From Siphonodentalium dalli (lineage: Eukaryota; Mollusca; Scaphopoda; Gadilida; Siphonodentaliidae): DNA of 64,000 nucleotides. The notes below the pieces were generated by a model. That model worked only from the letters and a program-made list of their open reading frames with translations, had not been told where the DNA came from and searched no databases. Each line of letters begins with the position of its first letter. The first letter of the stretch is position 1. Location: NCBI GenBank assembly GCA_032622095.1, contig CP136067.1, forward strand, positions 55,283,899-55,347,898. Direction: 5' to 3'. A program made the position numbers and the translations under genes. Positions 41,531 through 53,062 of the stretch are shown one piece after another.

Positions 41531-42172
41531 CACAATGTGCAGAAACGCGACTTACATATTTATACAAACAAGTTATGCACCCCATGTTCACATACACGAC
41601 CACTGCACGCGAAGTTCACACAGTATACGAAACATCGACTTGGTTAATAAACTTTTGTATAGCTTCAAACATTATTGAATTTCTTTCATCGGACATCTCA
41701 CAAGACCCCAAAAAACAATAGGACATCAATGTTCACATGTGCACATCTCGCAAATGGTAGAGCGATTATATCAGATCTGTTCTAATTTGACTACATTGAG
41801 GACATTGCAAAAAATAAAATGGTACGCGGATTAAACTACAAATCCCCCACAAGGGCACAATGTGAATCTCTTACGTAATTCAAAACAAGATCTTTGTTCA
41901 GATGGCTGCAAGCACAGTCTCATTCTAGTGTGATATACTTGACCTCTACGAGAGTGAATATGATAATAAAACTTAACTAGATTATTATGGCCGACGCTTA
42001 ATTTCTTCTGCGGTTGATGATGCTTTTATTGAGACTGGTATATTATTCGATGTGCGTATTGCTGACGGTATTAGAACGTATATCCATGTAATTATTTCTG
42101 TTACTATTTGGAGGGTGAATACTTACGCGCCTGTGATTATATCCAAAATATGTCGAATCGGGTGAGATCATG
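41531..42172. other. Unassigned intergenic DNA
   Basis: No supported gene or delimited repeat. Confidence 0.4.
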
Positions 42173-42450
42173 TTAGAAAGATAAAATGGTTTCTACGCAT
42201 CTTGTAAAATAATACCATTTGCTTAGTATGCCTCCGAGATGAAAGAGTTTTTCAACCGATTTCAAGTTATAGGTTTCTGTCACTGACACGTCTGGTAGCC
42301 CCGCGGTAACAATCCTCGCCATCTCATATTGTATATCTTCAATTTTGTCGCTCTTATAAATTGGTATATTATTACAAACAGTTGAAGCACATTCATGTAT
42401 GGGACTTACATATGAAAAATAGGATTTGAATCTTCTTATACGAAACCGCA
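42173..42450 (-). pseudogene. CR1-like RT thumb fragment
   Basis: The minus-strand frame contains YFSYVSPIHECASTVCNN, then SDKIEDIQYEMARIVTAGL, which is the conserved thumb segment seen in LINE d and LINE f (FIRPILEYASPVWDN, IEKVQYEMARIVTG). It is flanked by non-homologous sequence on both sides. Confidence 0.75.
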
Positions 42451-43149
42451 CTGTGTATGAGCAGCATAAACAACGCACATGCATGAAACTGAATCTGAAT
42501 ATATTTGGAAACATATGTGCAGCTCTTGTCCCCCATCAGTCCTAGCAATCCAATACCATGGGATACACCCAATGTAATGTTTTTTATCTCTTCTTTTTCT
42601 GTTCTCTTACTCTTTCTGCTTTCCCTCACTTCTTGTACCAAAGTATCAATCATGACGGCCTTATCCTCTCCTTAACCCCACTCAACTCATTCTCTGCTCT
42701 ATCTTGTTGTCTTGTCCCCACTTGCTTACCCCCACTGGGAAAACTGACTGAGCCGAAAAAAGATGTAAAAAACACCCATGATAGGTTTTCATTTCTATAT
42801 GTTACCAGAGTATGCTCAAATTATATACTTGTTAACGTGCACCGAGGATGCCCAAACAATAAATGTCGGAATTTTGATATGATCTTAAATGATGGATGAT
42901 ATAATGTTACACATGGCAAGGATCGGTGCATTTCACAATCTTGCTGTCAGACTGTCATGGAGGGGGCATCAGAAACATGCTTGTTTTATATCATGCTGCG
43001 CCAACGTAGTTTGAATCTTACAACTTCCCTAAGAATGACACTACTGGTTTTCATTCTTTTCCCGGTGGAACAACTATGTACTCTCAAATATATCATGACC
43101 CACAAGCAAATATCATATGCACCACATTCCGAAGAAAAGATGAGACTGA
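42451..43149. other. Unassigned DNA upstream of the 2A-bearing frame
   Basis: No recognisable gene. CT-rich stretches near 42590..42720 produce open but featureless frames. Part of 42957..43149 could be the 5' UTR or N-terminal coding part of the LINE fragment that follows, in another frame. Confidence 0.35.
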
Positions 43150-43150
43150 A

Positions 43151-43375
43151 CACAAAACTTGCGAGGTCATACACAGCTGCATCTCTCTTCACAGGCGCGA
43201 GCAGTACTAGCGGTATTTTTGGCAAGGGCTCTCATGATCCTCGCAGGAGACGTCGAGACTAACCCAGGCCCTTCAACCGAACAACACAGTCACTCGGTAC
43301 TTATATTGAATACACAGAGCATCAGAAACAAGAAAACCATAGTCAGAAATGGTAACGCCACCAATATCATATTAT
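43151..43375 (+). pseudogene. LINE 5' coding fragment with 2A-like ribosome-skipping motif
   Basis: The frame, open after a TGA near 43148, reads HLSSQARAVLAVFLARALMI, then LAGDVETNPGP (about 43237..43269), then SVLILNTQSIRNK. D-V-E-x-N-P-G-P is the consensus of 2A peptides, which make the ribosome skip the last Gly-Pro bond. Such motifs are known at the N-terminus of some APE-type LINEs. The following ILNTQSIRNK is the beginning of an AP endonuclease domain, lost soon after. The hydrophobic lead could also act as a signal peptide. No ATG precedes the hydrophobic part in this frame, so the true N-terminus is missing or frameshifted. Confidence 0.8.
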
Positions 43376-43520
43376 TAGCCATAAATATAAATTATAATAC
43401 AATTATTCTATAAACTAGCTTTCAAATTTGATGCGGGAAATTTGCATACTTCCATATTTCAAGTTTTCCCGTTTCTCGTGTCATACGTTACTATCTTCAA
43501 ACTGTCTTCTTTATTACACA

Positions 43521-44088
43521 AGCTGATGGGCCCGACTTCGCCCGGGCTGTTTCCCATCTGATTTCCGGTGAAAGGCGCGATTTGACCTTCAATTGACTAT
43601 TTCGAAAGTCAAGGTCAGGTCAGGGTCATGATTTGACCAGTCCAAAACACCCCCACCCGGAGAAAAGTACCCTCAGGTATCAAATTTCGTCGAAATCCGT
43701 CCGTTTTACCCCACTTGACCTTTAATGAACAACTTTGAAGGTCAAGGTAAGGTCGGAGTCATGATTTGACCCGTCCAAAACACTCCCCCGACAAAAGTAC
43801 CCATAGGTATCAAATTTCGTCGAAATCCATCCGTTTTGTCCGATTTGACCTTTGATTGACCACATTGAAGGTCAAAGTCAGGCCGAGGTCACGATTTGAT
43901 CCGTTCAAAACTTTCCCCGGACAAAAGTATCCATAGGTATCAAATTTCGCCGAAATTTGTCCGTTTTACCCAAATTGACCTTGCATTGACAGTTTTAAAG
44001 GTCAAGGTCAAGTCGGGGTCACGATTTGACCCGTTCAAAACACTTCCCGGACATAAATACCCATAAGTATCAAATTACGTTGAAATCT
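43521..44088 (-). mobile_element. Helitron-like element, 5' end missing
   Basis: On the minus strand its 3' end is AGCCCGGGCGAAGTCGGGC (hairpin) followed by CCATCAGCT. The interior is about five units of the GACCTTGACCTTCAA minisatellite shared with 8759..9321 and 48285..48895. The 5' TC-terminus is absent; similarity stops near 44088. Confidence 0.55.
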
Positions 44089-44169
44089 ATGAAAAGCCGA
44101 GGAGGACATGTCGGTTGCTAATTGCTAGATATACGACGCTGTATTTTAAAGGTGTTTCAAACTAGGAGA

Positions 44170-44296
44170 TAGAAGTATTCTGCGTTTCAAATGGTGATGA
44201 ATTATAGTATTTTATTCAAATTTTATGGCATAAATTGTTATTAAAACCGTATATACTATAAAAAATAAATGACTCGAAAGTTAAGTGGGCCTTTAA
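44170..44296 (+). mobile_element. Right end of TTAA-type MITE (family of 25451)
   Basis: Shares AAATGGTGATGAATTAT, TTGTTATTAAAACCGTATAT and the terminus AAGTGGGCCTTTAA with the MITE at 25451..25855. The left part is missing. Confidence 0.6.
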
Positions 44297-44952
44297 ACAA
44301 AGTCACAATTGCAGTTAGGCTCATCTCATACTCGTCCATTCAGCGATATTCTGCTGCGCAGTTTGTTATAGCCTCCAGTATTCATTGAGCGTTATAGCCC
44401 CAACTGTTATAATTCGCCTTTAGCAGGCGTACTCTTGCCTCAGATTATTGAGATATTAGGTCACACGTAATCACATTAAATCGCATGGAAACATAGCAAT
44501 TGTGTGGGCTGCTTGGCGTGAATATGTAATAAGAAATAAGGTCATACGTAATGACATTAAACTCAAGAAAACCCGCGAAAACAAAACAAAATCACATTTA
44601 ATGTTCTAAGTTAAGTTATTTCCTCCTGTATCTGTATCGGTATGCGCGCAGGATCAGTTCGGATGTGAGCACACACTCCATAAAAATAATCTTTGTGAAA
44701 ATGAACCCTCTCAAATTAGTCTCAATACTTTAGAATATAGAATTAACCTAAAAATAACAAAAACCTTCGGAATAGAGAACCTTCGGTATAGCGGACCTTC
44801 GGGATAGCAAATCTTCATAATAGAAACATGTCCCCACAATTACACCGGTGACGTAAACACATGTGCTAATCTTTTTCGTACTATCGTAATTATCGGTACG
44901 ATTTATACTCTAGTACGAAACAAGAATACATTCCTCTATACGACCATGTGTC
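44297..44952. other. Unassigned intergenic DNA
   Basis: No gene is visible. A short tandem of CTTCGG(A/T)ATAG blocks lies at 44763..44820. Confidence 0.45.
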
Positions 44953-45418
44953 TATAGGAATCAGGGAGCTAAATGTGTTCTAGAGTCGGGGAGCGAGTAC
45001 ACCGTGGAACCCTAAAGGTGAAGGTAACTGAAGACTGACCTTCACCTGATACATGCGACACGTTATTAAAGGATGACATCGCGTTTATTTGATTTGTACA
45101 TAATATCTAAATAATTTAAACTGGTGAATGAATGGGGGAACGGATTTTTGTGAGCGGGAAATGTATTTAACTAGCTGTTGTAGATCTGGGTTTTTCCAGA
45201 TCAAATTTGGCTGTGAGATAGCCCTGTCGTACACTTGGGGATTTATTTTAAAAAGTAAACACATGACCTATGATTTTTCTTGCATTTTCGTGATCAACTG
45301 GTGTCAATCTAGCTGGGTAAACATCACTGGTATGGCCTGCAGGCTTCAATTCAGCGAATTTGACCGAAACGTTAACACTGTCGCCTATGGGAAACCATTT
45401 AGTTCCGTGATTCCTATA
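44953..45418. mobile_element. 466-bp MITE, copy 1
   Basis: Termini TATAGGAATCAGGGAGCTAA and TTAGTTCCGTGATTCCTATA are inverted with two mismatches in 23 bases. Copy 2 at 46302..46767 is nearly identical (I noted three substitutions). There is no transposase. TSD is ambiguous because both ends read TATA. An open frame inside has no recognisable domain. Confidence 0.8.
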
Positions 45419-46301
45419 AGAAAAATTTGAATTTTACGAAATTTCACGTCTCACCATGATAAGTTGTTATTTCCATATTTTCTTATTTTCAAATGATAAT
45501 GACCACATTTTGGACAGATTTAAAGAAGAAACGCATGGATTCGCCTGTAGATAGTAAAGAAAGTGATAAATCTGGTAATTTTGCATGGATGTCAGGTACC
45601 ATTAGGGGGTCAGGGGGTCTAAAGCCCCCCTCCCCACAATTTTGAGGAGTGTTAGCCCCCCCCCCATTGGGAAAATGTGTCGTTTGACCCAATTAAGCTT
45701 TTCCGGTACCCAGTAGCCTTATCTGGGACCGTAGCCACACCCCAAGTCGGGGGGGGGGGTGATGGCATCACCACTAGAGTTACTGTCGTGCAAAACTGTC
45801 ATGACAGCTTTGTTAAACAGACAGTATGCCCTGCTATCTGGTAAAATTTCATGCCTGAGGCTGTGTCTGATGTTGTATCATAATGTTTCGATATTTAAAT
45901 TGACTTATGGTTGCTTTACATTGCTATTAAAATATATATTTTTTTTATTTTCTGTTAATTTTGGTAAATATTTATTATAAATTGCCAAATTCTGCATGAA
46001 AAGGGTTTAAAATTGGACAATATATCCCTCTCAAAATGTATATTAACATTTCCTCTTCAATTTAGTAATATTATGGTATATAAGGACATACTTCAGTTAT
46101 ACAAGATGCATTAGCTAGTAAAATTGAAAAAAAAGCTAAATTTTTTGGCTTTATTTTGAGGATTGACACTAATTTTCAGGATGCCTCATATTGGAAAAAT
46201 AAACCACTACTGCTCGATATAATCCATTTTTGATTTCAGTAAGGTCTATATTTTGATAAAATACTATAAGAAACGCTGTTATTCACACATATACATATAT
46301 A
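45419..46301. other. Unassigned DNA between two MITE copies
   Basis: No supported gene. G/C homopolymer runs lie at 45600..45665 and 45750. Confidence 0.4.
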
Positions 46302-46767
46302 TATAGGAATCAGGGAGCTAAATGTGTTCTAGAGTCGGGGAGCGAGTACACCGTGGAACCCTAAAGGTGAAGGTAACTGAAGACTGACCTTCACCTGATA
46401 CACGCGACACGTTATTAAAGGATGACATCGCGTTTATTTGATTTGTACATAATATCTAAATAATTTAAACTGGTGAATGAATGGGGGAACGGATTTTTGT
46501 GAGCGGGAAATGTATTTAACTAGCTGTTGTAGATCTGGGTTTTTCCAGATCAAATTTGGCTGTGAGATAGCCCTGTCGTACACTTGGGGATTTATTTTAA
46601 AAAGTAAACACATGACCTATGATTTTTCTTGCATTTTCGTGATCAACTGGTGTCAATCTAGCTGGGTAAACATCACTGGTATGGCATGCAGGCTTCAATT
46701 CAGCGAATTTGGCCGAAACGTTAACACTGTCGCCTATGGGAAACCATTTAGTTCCGTGATTCCTATA
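46302..46767. mobile_element. 466-bp MITE, copy 2
   Basis: Same offset (1,349) from copy 1 along its full length. Its right end abuts LINE f at 46768, so it may have cut or replaced the LINE's 5' end. A Helitron-like element lies later in the same LINE. Confidence 0.8.
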
Positions 46768-46855
46768 CAAATCTGTACACCAGTGTCCACACACTTCGTG
46801 GCGGTAATAAATTAGATATACTTGCGGCCGAAACATCAAGTGGCGAGTACGACGT

Positions 46856-47905
46856 ATGCCTATTAACCGAATCATGGCTCGATCATTCTATCCCGGATTC
46901 AGAAATCCATCTTCCTGGTTACCACGACCCCGCCCGCAAAGACAGACACGATGGGAGAACAGGAGGGGCGTGTTTATTTACGTTCGCGACACTATACCTT
47001 TCAAAATACGCGAACATCTTGACAGTAACGAAGTAGAAAATATTTGGATAGAGGTTACAATTAACAGAAAGCATTGTCTTGTTGGATGCTTTTATCGCCC
47101 TCCCAACTCCCCCGCAAGCCTGCAGTGGACGAAAATTAATGATAACATTTCCCTTGCGCGCGACAATGACCTGGATGTCATAATAGATGGAGATTTAAAT
47201 GAAAACTATGTACACAACGGTAATGGTAAAATAAACGGCATATGTAGCGAACGAGGTCTGACCCAATTAGTCGCTGATAAAACGAATTTTACTGAAAACT
47301 CCTCATCTATTCTCGACTTGCTCATGACTAGTAACCCTGATCTTGTTGATTCCCCTAGTGTTCTTGGTAACATATTCGACAACATAGTTAGGTATCACTG
47401 TCTAGTTGTTGCTCGGATAAAACTTCTGAAAAATAAACCGGCTATAACCCTCAATAGACGTGTCTGGAATTATAATCTGGCTGACTTCGATACCATGAAC
47501 GAATATCTATTGAGCTGGAACTATGACGATAATACACCATTTGAAATGTCAACTCAGGCAGATAAATTGACTGCAAAAATTGAGAAGGTATGCAGTGAAA
47601 ATATCCCCAATAAGATAATACTGATCCGAAAAGGTAGTCCCCAATGGCTTACGTGTAATGCACGGAAGCTGATGAAGCAAAGAAATCGATTACATAAGAT
47701 AGATAAAAAGCAAAACACACCACAAACATGGGCAAACTTTCGATCTAAACGTAATGACACAACATCGGCTATTAGAAAAAGCAAACGTGATTATGACACA
47801 AATAATGAAAATACATTGAATAACCCATCAAATGACCAGTCGTCTTGGTGGAAAACCCTTCAAAAAGTAGTATTTGCAACCAGTGATCGAACAATACCCC
47901 CTTAA
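46856..47905 (+). pseudogene. LINE f endonuclease and linker frame
   Basis: The open frame holds most of the AP endonuclease after the frameshift near 46965: WIEVTINRKHCLVGCFYRPP, DVIIDGDLNE, and LVADKTNFTENSSSILDLLM. The final SDH-type catalytic histidine region reads NIVRYHCLVVARI, so the usual Ser-Asp before His is changed. The first 35 codons of this frame are out of frame with the true protein. Confidence 0.8.
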
Positions 47906-48009
47906 ACATAAACGGCGACTTCCTGATCTCACCAACTGAAAAAGCAAATGCTTTCAATTCCTATTTCTGTTTTATTTCATCAGTTGATGACGTCGGGAAA
48001 CGCCTACCA

Positions 48010-48287
48010 GTGCTCGATCCTGTTAACTCCATATCCACATTAAGCGAAATAAAAATCACAGCCCCTGACATTTACAAAGCGTTAAAAGGTCTCAAAATTT
48101 CTAAGTCAAGTGGGCCCGACGGAATAAGTCCCAGAGTTTTGAAAAATTGCGCCTCTTCGCTATGTGATCCTCTTGAATTCTGTTTTAGAATATTTACCGA
48201 AAACAGCTACTACCCACCCGAGTGGAAGAGTTCCCATGTTACACCTATATTCAAGAGCGGTGATCCCAGTCTTATATAAAACTATCA
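48010..48287 (+). pseudogene. LINE f RT, first part
   Basis: Carries ALKGLKISKSSGPDGISPRV and HVTPIFKSGDPSLI, ending where the Helitron-like insertion begins. Joined across the insertion, the next residues would be NYRPIS. Confidence 0.85.
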
Positions 48288-48895
48288 GGTGACGCGACTT
48301 CGTCCGGGCTTTGACCTTGAATTGAAAAGTTTGAAGGTCACGGTCAGGTCGGAGTCACTATTTGACCCGTCCAAAACACTCCCCGGACAAAATTATCCGT
48401 AGGTATCAAATTTCGTCGAAATCCGTCCAGCAGTTTCCCGGCCATAGCTAACAGACAAACAAACAGACAGAAGTCCCAAAATATATATTAGATCATTTGT
48501 GGGTACCCGTTTCAAGGCGAAGGTCACCTCGGGCGGAAAAAACTGACCCGATGAAAATCTCCCCCATTCCCAGGAACCCCTAAGTACGAACACAGACAAC
48601 ACGCTCATGCCTGTACACATACACAACACGCTCACGTCTGGACACATATACGCTCTTTGTCAACGACACTGCGGATACGAACGCTCTTTAACTATCACGC
48701 GATTAACCCATGAATTCCCATTGCGGTGGCGGTGGATTGGAGAATGAGTGCTCTGACGTTCTCAGAAGCGGTGCGATGACACTCCATCTGTGATTTTACC
48801 CTTAGATAGGAAGTTTGGGCTCAATCCGTCCGGCAGTTTTCCCGGCCATAGCTAACAGACAAACAGACACACAGAAGTCCCAAAATATATATTAG
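48285..48895 (-). mobile_element. Helitron-like insertion inside LINE f
   Basis: On the minus strand it begins CTAATATATATTTTGGGAC, contains the GGATTGAGCCCAAACTTCC segment of unit 1 (7715..8758) and a second internal TCTAATATATATTTTGGG start. It ends with AGCCCGGACGAAGTCGCG, then TCACCTGA. The LINE reading frame (..AAAACTA / CCGACC..) resumes exactly after it. ACTA is present on both sides (48281..48284 and 48896..48899), which is either a 4-bp duplication or overlap between target and element ends. Confidence 0.8.
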
Positions 48896-48897
48896 AC

Positions 48898-49415
48898 TAC
48901 CGACCAATTTCCCTACTAAGCTGCGTCTCAAAGGTCTATGAAAAATGCATTTATAAATATCTATGGGAACTTCTCGATGAAAACAAACTCCTATCATTTA
49001 ACCAAGCTGGTTTCATGCGCAATGACTCAACAGTTTTCCAACTTACCGAAATTTATGACAATATATGTCGATCCCTAGACGACGGAAAAGAGGTCCGGTG
49101 TATATTCTGCGACATAAGTAAAGCGTTCGATAAAGTCTGGCACCGTGGCCTCTTGAACAAACTGACGAAAATTGGTATAAGAGGAAACTTGTATAACTTA
49201 ATGAAATCGTATCTCGAATGCAGGTAACAAAAAGTTGTCATAGACTCGGAAAAGGTGTAACAACCGGTGTCCCACAAGGCTTAGTATTAGGCCCGCTTCT
49301 GTTTTTAATTTATATTAATGATATAACCGAAAATATACGGTGCAACATCCGTCTATTTGCTGATGACACCTCTCTATTTCTTACTATCGAAGACCACACT
49401 ATGGCGCAAAACTAA
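48898..49415 (+). pseudogene. LINE f RT, central part
   Basis: Frames with YRPISLLSCVSKVYEK, CDISKAFDKVWHRGLLNKL, then, after a frameshift near 49225, [20 protein letters not shown] and the catalytic FADD. Confidence 0.85.
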
Positions 49416-49440
49416 TCAACGATGACCTTGAAACTCTCAT

Positions 49441-49938
49441 GTGTTGGGCATCAAAATGGCTTGTAAAATTCAATCCCTTGAAAACGAAGCTCTCTTAATA
49501 TCTATGAAAGAAATACCAGTATATCATCCACACCTAACCATGGGAGCCGCGACAATTGTTGAGGTTGACAGCCATAAACATCTGGGACTTACTTTCGACA
49601 ACATGGGCTCATGGGGTATCCACATCAGATCTATGCTTGACAAGGCATGGAGTCGAGTAAATCTATTACGTAAACACAAATACAGGCTAAGCAGAGTAAC
49701 GCTTGAAAAGATACATTATACATTTATCCGACCAATACTAGAATATGCCTCCCCTGTTTGGGATAACTGCCCTGATTATCTTAGTGACGACATTGAAAAG
49801 GTTCAATACGAAATGGCCCGAATAGTAACAGGTGCAACCATCAGTACGAGTAACGCGCGTCTTTTATCAGAAACTGGCTGGGAACTCCTCTCCTCACATC
49901 GTAGAAAACACAAGCTATGCCAATTTTCTTTTAAATGA
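49441..49938 (+). pseudogene. LINE f RT thumb
   Basis: Contains HKHLGLTFDNMGSWGIHI, LLRKHKYRLSRVTLEKIH, FIRPILEYASPVWDN and IEKVQYEMARIVTG. Another frame change follows before the C-terminal domain. Confidence 0.85.
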
Positions 49939-50510
49939 TACGCGGAACTGCCCCATCAATATTAAGAAACTATGTACGGTCAATCCAGGCAAATAATTCC
50001 AGATATAACTTCAGATTTGAACACATAAGACTACTCTCGAATATTAACTATGACTATTATATGGATTCGTTCTTACCAGTGGCAATTACTGAATGGAACA
50101 AACTGCCGGAATCTACAAAGGGCAGCAATACAATCGAAGACTTCAAAAAGGAACCCAACAGTGGCACTATGCGTCCACCTGCCCATTTTTATCATAGTAA
50201 ATGCCGTAAATCTCATATCCTTCATACCCGGTTAAGACTGATCTGTAGCCACCTGAGTCGTGACCTGACAGATAATCATGTAAAAAAATTCCCCTTCTGT
50301 TTATGTGGGAAGCTTGAGACGACTTACCATTATCTCTTTGAATGTACATTTTATCAAGAGCCCAGAAGAGACCTATATGACTCCCTACCCAATGTTGCCC
50401 TATCTGAGAACACTCTATTGCGCGGATCAAGGGAGCTTAGCCTTCGCGAAAACAAACACATATTTAATGCTGTACAGACATATATCATGAGAACAAAAAG
50501 ATTCCCATGA
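49935..50510 (+). pseudogene. LINE f C-terminal domain
   Basis: A 191-codon stretch with SRYNFRFEHIRLLS, FLPVAITEWNKLPES, HTRLRLICSHLSRDL, the cluster CLCGKLETTYHYLFEC, and final helix TYIMRTKRF. It closely matches LINE e on the minus strand at 40336..39784. Confidence 0.85.
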
Positions 50511-50835
50511 TTCTATCACATGTACGGATAACGAATTGCTTTGGATTCCGGTCGAGTTATGCGGCAGCATGATATTCCCCACTATACATGTTTAACTACT
50601 CATTATTATAATTATAATATTTTCAATCCTTCCCGTCCGATCCCCCTCTACACTTAATGAAGAGCGGGCGCGAAACAAAAGGGGAGCAAACTTAATTAAA
50701 GCCCTTGGGCTTGTTGTTTAATCCCCTTTCCAATCGATCGATCACTTATATTATTCTACTTTACTGTCAAATGTTTGTCAAATGTTTAAATATGTTATTA
50801 TTTTGATTGGAATAAAATATGTTTACACCAAAAAT

Positions 50836-51229
50836 AGGATTTTTCAGGTGTTATCCTTCTCAGTCGGTATTTATGTCTCCGAATATGATTTACTCTTTTC
50901 CAGGCCTTTTCGATTATATTTTTATATGAGTTTCCCATGATCCGTTGTTATCGAAATTAATTGGAACCAACTGCTATGGGGAACCTTTCAATGAAACCTT
51001 TCAAAGAAACACGAAATTATTTCGCATTGTTCAGTCCTGCATATGTGCGACAACACGCTTTAATCAGGATTAATCGCCCGAAAATATACCTTCAGATATA
51101 TACAGCAACATAAGTATAACGAATAGACGTCCTGGTTCGTCCTCATTTCATATGTAACCAGAGAGACGGTTGACAATTACTAGTAGCACACTCAGTCCAC
51201 ACTCTTACCATTATAACTTCTATCTTCTT
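50836..51229. other. Unassigned DNA after LINE f
   Basis: Nothing supported; AT-rich. Confidence 0.4.
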
Positions 51230-51396
51230 TATTTTCAGTTATGTATTACACCACAATTGTAAATACTCTGTCATCTTGTAAACAAATACTGTAATTTCAA
51301 CTTTGTATCGGGAGAGGGGTCTCCTGTAAGTTTCTGTAACTTGTACCCCAATCCCGTTGTAAATTGAATAATTCACAATAAAATATGTTTAAAGTA
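51230..51396 (+). mobile_element. LINE 3' end fragment
   Basis: Ends CACAATAAAATATGTTTAAAG, matching the 3' end of LINE d (minus strand, 31040). The upstream phrase GGGAGAGGGGTCTCCTGTAAG and the length fit the CR1-like 3' UTR. No RT on this strand. Confidence 0.7.
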
Positions 51397-51424
51397 AAGA
51401 CACATTAATGTTTATGAGAACTTA

Positions 51425-51920
51425 CCTCTGTAATTTGCGATGCCGCGATCGTTAATGGTGGGTGGACAATAGCTGATTTCATCCTCGATACTATTAACGC
51501 TTCCGTTTTTAAAGGATTAAATTTTACTAACCACGTTTTTCACCATTCCACAATAGTTTGAATGTCATTATTCATTATTTCTGCAGCTAATGCTAGATGT
51601 TCAACTCATAAATATATTGAAGTATCGTCTGCAAAAAGTCGTATATTGCTTATAATATTTTCAGTTATATCATTAATATATACAAGGAATAATAGAGGAC
51701 CTAAAATCATCCACGTGTTACCCTTGCTGATAGACCACGCCATTCGGAACTATCAATTATGACTCTCTGTTGCCTGGATTCTAAATATGATTTAATCAAG
51801 TTGTATGCCTTGCCATTGGTACCCATTTTCGAGAGTTTATGCAGAAGTCCCATATGTCATACGTTATCAAAAGCCTAACTGATGTCACAAGCAATACTAT
51901 GGGAGACTCTCACATGTAAG
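51425..51920 (-). pseudogene. CR1-like RT palm fragment
   Basis: Minus-strand translation gives [35 protein letters not shown], the catalytic FADD, and WLVKFNPLKTEALIVSRM, with several stops. It is oriented opposite to the adjacent 3' end (51230..51396), so the two are separate insertions or a rearranged one. Confidence 0.85.
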
Positions 51921-51935
51921 AGATTGCACTGTTAC

Positions 51936-51982
51936 AGGATCTTTAATGCTGCACCAGCGCAGCTCCTATCATGAAAGGGTTA
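51936..51982 (+). mobile_element. MITE right end, solo
   Basis: GGATCTTTAATGCTGCACC to CTATCATGAAAGGGTTAA matches the right termini of the MITEs ending at 52662 and 53565. Confidence 0.6.
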
Positions 51983-52210
51983 AATGTTTGTACTGACATT
52001 TTAGATGCAATTTTAAACATGTTGATGTTATTTTCATGTGTTCAACCATTGGTGCCTTTTTCTCCACCTGCCATCTGCTTTTATCTAGCAATGTTTAGAG
52101 TTGTCTCTCTTGTTATGTTTGTTAACGATATAAGTGCTTTCTTAAATAACAATTGTGTACATTTAAAAAGAACCCCATAAAAAATTCACTCAGATATTAA
52201 TACATATATT

Positions 52211-52662
52211 TAACCCTTCCATGACTGGAGATTCCTGAAGTTTTGTGAAAACCCTGTGCCAATGCATTCACTTATATATGCGATGGGGAGACTCGCATAT
52301 ATAAGAGAATGCATTGGCCTAACAATATTTACCTTGACCTTGTAACACAGTGCATTCTCTTAGTTATGCACGGCTCTCTATGGGATATTTGCATACAGTA
52401 ATGCCCTAAATAATCGACTCCTTAACCACAGCAGAATTATGGGTAATTTTTCAGGATTTTATCGGAAATATGGCTTGTTGCCATTCATCGGAAAGCTCTC
52501 AGTGAGAGCAACAAGCCATATTTCCGACTAATTCCTGAAAAATTCCCCATAATTTTGCTGTGGTTAAGGAGTCGTTTATTTAGGGCATTACTGTATATAA
52601 GAGAATGCGTTGGCATGTGAACTTTAATGCTGCAACAGCACAGCTCCCGTCATGAAAGGTTA
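52211..52662. mobile_element. MITE with hairpin units, host of a second MITE
   Basis: Termini TAACCCTTCCATGACTGGAG and CTCCCGTCATGAAAGGTTA are imperfectly inverted. Inside are one or two CCAATGCATTC...GAATGCATTGG hairpins related to 26492..26952. A complete second foldback MITE (52396..52593) has inserted into it. Confidence 0.75.
52396..52593. mobile_element. TA-flanked foldback MITE
   Basis: CAGTAATGCCCTAAATAATC and its complement are the ends of arms about 90 bp long around a short loop. Flanking TA on each side fits a Tc1/mariner-type target. The second copy is 52930..53062. Confidence 0.8.
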
Positions 52663-52929
52663 TTCGTGAACTGGTTAAACAAATGTTGATTTGAAATACA
52701 AATATTTATGTCCAAAAAACATGAGCACAGACCACTAGATTATATCACCAATGCTATTGGTTATTATTAAACTCTTCCTCGAGGCTACCTACCCTTTCTA
52801 TTGTTTTTTTTTTCATCCTACTAATTTCTTGAGATGAAAAAAAAACATTGAATGGAAGTGAAAAATAAGTTTTTGTTAAAGTGAATGGCTAACGTCATTA
52901 TTCCAGACTATAGGATATGATAAGAACTA

Positions 52930-53062
52930 CAGTAATGTCCTAAATAATCGACTCCTTAACCATAGCAGACTATGGCTTGTTGCCATTCATCGGAAAGCTT
53001 TCCCCGAGGCAACAAGCATACTTCTGCTGTAGTTAAGGAGTCGATTATTTAGGACATTACTG
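52930..53062. mobile_element. TA-flanked foldback MITE, shorter copy
   Basis: Ends CAGTAATGTCCTAAATAATC and the complement, flanked by TA. It shares the loop GCTTGTTGCCATTCATCGGA with 52396..52593 but has an internal arm deletion. Confidence 0.8.

Larger units (their letters stand above)
46768..50835 (+). mobile_element. CR1-like LINE (LINE f), nearly full pol, interrupted
   Basis: The order is AP endonuclease (46780..47400), linker, RT (48010..48287 then 48898..49930), C-terminal domain (49935..50510) and 3' UTR ending GGAATAAAATATGTTTACACC-like sequence near 50835. Endonuclease residues include LTESWLDHSIPDSEIHLPGY in one frame and GVFIYVRDTIPF after a frameshift near 46965, then CFYRPP and DGDLNEN. 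RT motifs are [51 protein letters not shown] and FADDTSLF. At 48285 a Helitron-like element splits the NYRPIS codons. Several further frameshifts and stops make it inactive. It is the reference copy for LINE e and the fragments at 42.2 and 51.5 kb. Confidence 0.9.

Noticed and set aside
51230-51920. LINE 5' inversion by twin priming
   Set aside because: The order of the sense 3' end (left) and antisense RT (right) is the reverse of what twin priming gives; two insertions are simpler.
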